Assembly: GCA_022570795.1 (NCBI GenBank)
Contig: JAKUDP010000001.1
Location: forward strand, 1,488,001 to 1,552,000
Length of the DNA: 64,000 bases
Direction: 5' to 3'
Origin: Sphaerulina vaccinii
Taxonomy: Eukaryota; Ascomycota; Dothideomycetes; Mycosphaerellales; Mycosphaerellaceae
Part shown: one piece after another, positions 62,792 through 64,000 of the stretch
Layout of the letters: the number at the start of each line of letters is the position of its first letter
Numbering within the stretch: position 1 is the first letter of the stretch
Notes under the pieces: generated by a model
Databases searched by the model: none
Seen by the model: the letters and a program-made list of their open reading frames with translations, nothing else
What the model was told of the DNA's origin: nothing
Program-made: the position numbers and the translations under genes

Positions 62792-64000
62792 TCATGCTGC
62801 TTCAGCACTAGAAGCAGGCATATCACCTCCCTCCGTATCTCCCATCGAAACGTCTTCAAGTGATGCTGGTGGTTCTGCAAATCGTGGCCAATCTCTGCCA
62901 CCGGTAGCAAGCACGCCCGACATATCGAGCTCTTTGCAGAACCATTTGTCCTTTCTGGTGGTCGAGCGTTGACTGCCCTCTAACGCACTCCTTGCAGCCC
63001 GAGTCGTTCGGGCACGTTTCGCTTTCCTTCCACCACCACCTTCTGCATCGAGAAGTCCCAGGCGGTCGCGTTGTTCTTCCAGTGCCTGATCATACTGTAC
63101 GATAGACCTTACATACGGCGCAAGGTCCGTAGTGATCGTCCTCAAAGGTCCATCAAAAACAGAGAGCTGGAGGCCAGGATTCATCAAGCTCACTTCAGCT
63201 GGCGCAGATATCGCATCAAAGCAAGCGAAGGCACGTCGATCGAGCGGTTGCTCACGAGCGGCTTGTGCTCGCTTAGCTGGGATGCTGTGCAGGATACGAT
63301 CACTCTGTACTGCTCTAGGATTGACTTCATAAGTATTCCACGCGGACAATGTCATCGTAAGGAGGAGATGCTTGCTGAACTCGCAGTAGTCGATCTTCTC
63401 ATCAGTTTGCAGGAGTACCATGTTTTGAATATAGCCCTGGTTTCGAGCCTTTTCGGATATGTCGGGTTGCGTGGCATCGAAGCAAGCTGAGCCGGGCAAG
63501 CCGAGTGAGGTGCAAGCATCTGCTGCACTGAGAACATCTGCAGAACCTGCGAGCCTAGATAGAGCACGAAGATTGCGCATCGCATCAGTGGAGGCTTGAA
63601 AGCCCTCTGTTGACGGTCGTCGATCGTTCTCGTTATAAGCCTTCCAGCCGAGTGCACGTGCAGGCTCGACGCCGAAGTTGGTCCACGCCCACCACAGCGC
63701 ATCTTCAGACGATGGATCGATGGCTGGAGTGAGGCCCATGCCTTCCTGATATGTGTTCTCGCTAACAACGCGGACTGTACGCCCAAAGTGATCAACATCG
63801 GAGCCGGGCGGCCATCGTTGGTACATCCAGCTGAGGCCTTCCTTCGGGTCACCTACACCCATCTGACACCAGCAGTCCAGCTCTGTGATGCTCGCTCGTA
63901 GGTCCCGGTCGTGGTGCTCGTACAGACTCTTGACTGCGCCCCTTTTCAGCAGATGACCCTCAGCTGCAGCGAGAAGCAGCATGTAGTCTGTAGCCAGATC
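62792..64000 (-). CDS. ELG1: ELG1/ATAD5-like replication factor C subunit, C-terminal part
   Basis: The frame is open from the right edge of the window (64000) to its stop at 62792: 402 residues, so the 5' part is missing. The visible part starts DLATDYMLLLAAAEGHLLKRGAV and contains IDYCEF, SITELDCWCQMGVGDPKEGLSWM and RVVSENTYQEGMGL. These resemble the region just after the AAA+ ATPase core of fungal Elg1. Elg1 forms an alternative clamp-unloading RFC complex that removes PCNA from chromatin and limits genome instability. The tail holds a basic cluster GGRKAKRARTTRAARS, a likely nuclear signal. The assignment rests on remembered family resemblance. Confidence 0.68.
   Translation of the reverse strand, partial: DLATDYMLLLAAAEGHLLKRGAVKSLYEHHDRDLRASITELDCWCQMGVGDPKEGLSWMYQRWPPGSDVDHFGRTVRVVSENTYQEGMGLTPAIDPSSEDALWWAWTNFGVEPARALGWKAYNENDRRPSTEGFQASTDAMRNLRALSRLAGSADVLSAADACTSLGLPGSACFDATQPDISEKARNQGYIQNMVLLQTDEKIDYCEFSKHLLLTMTLSAWNTYEVNPRAVQSDRILHSIPAKRAQAAREQPLDRRAFACFDAISAPAEVSLMNPGLQLSVFDGPLRTITTDLAPYVRSIVQYDQALEEQRDRLGLLDAEGGGGRKAKRARTTRAARSALEGSQRSTTRKDKWFCKELDMSGVLATGGRDWPRFAEPPASLEDVSMGDTEGGDMPASSAEAA

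Overview
The window looks like an ordinary chromosomal segment of a filamentous ascomycete. Most genes carry 50-70 bp introns with GTAAGT-type donors, a CTAAC/CTGAC branch point and a CAG/TAG acceptor. Several families are typical of Pezizomycotina: DUF3176 membrane proteins, 'LPAELRN' F-box-like proteins, AsaB/CmcJ-type oxidoreductases, HSL-type hydrolases and DUF4112. The family mix resembles Dothideomycetes such as the Mycosphaerellaceae, but that is inference. I see about 31 protein genes, nearly all spliced, on both strands. There is no secondary-metabolism backbone gene, transposase or CRISPR array, and no canonical tRNA or rRNA gene.

Layout. 0-10 kb: an orphan small protein, an F-box/LRR gene with the remnant of a second copy beside it, a Nudix hydrolase, a DUF3176 membrane protein, an AsaB-like oxidoreductase, a DUF4112 protein and an SRPBCC protein. 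10-18 kb: a prolyl-4-hydroxylase-like 2OG oxygenase divergent from DNA ligase IV, then an ACMSD-type amidohydrolase divergent from an isopenicillin-N-synthase-like oxygenase. The second pair shares a promoter with a palindromic double GATA site. 19-24 kb: an LDB19-type arrestin adaptor, a degenerate ~100-bp tandem repeat, then glycine-cleavage H protein divergent from mitochondrial ribosomal protein bS6m. 24-29 kb: two tandemly duplicated F-box-like genes, one with ubiquitin-interacting-motif spacing, then a six-unit array of tRNA-like sequences. 28-42 kb: a WD40 protein, ribonucleotide reductase small subunit, a coiled-coil protein, an HSL-type hydrolase, a four-helix membrane protein and a MIF-domain protein. 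43-50 kb: DUF952, a double F-box-like protein, a dual-specificity phosphatase, a membrane protein and a secreted protein made of two ten-cysteine units. 50-64 kb: a VWA protein, a GNAT, a tRNA pseudouridine synthase, a zinc alcohol dehydrogenase, a thioredoxin-like protein, a sugar transporter and the C-terminal part of ELG1 running off the end.

The most unusual signal is the array at about 26,996-28,380. Six diverged units repeat every 221-268 bp in the gap between two convergent genes. Each has a TATA-like box, a tRNA A-box-like motif 40-47 bp further on, a small hairpin whose arms change in a compensating way, and, in most units, a GCGATTGTTTT-type T-run about 123-136 bp after the A box. 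That is the layout of an RNA polymerase III gene, although I find no consistent B box. The other unusual tandem array, the ~100-bp repeat, also lies between convergent genes.

Many starts and exon joins given here were worked out by hand from splice consensus and reading-frame continuity. No transcript or database evidence was available. Coordinates in the text are exon boundaries within this window.
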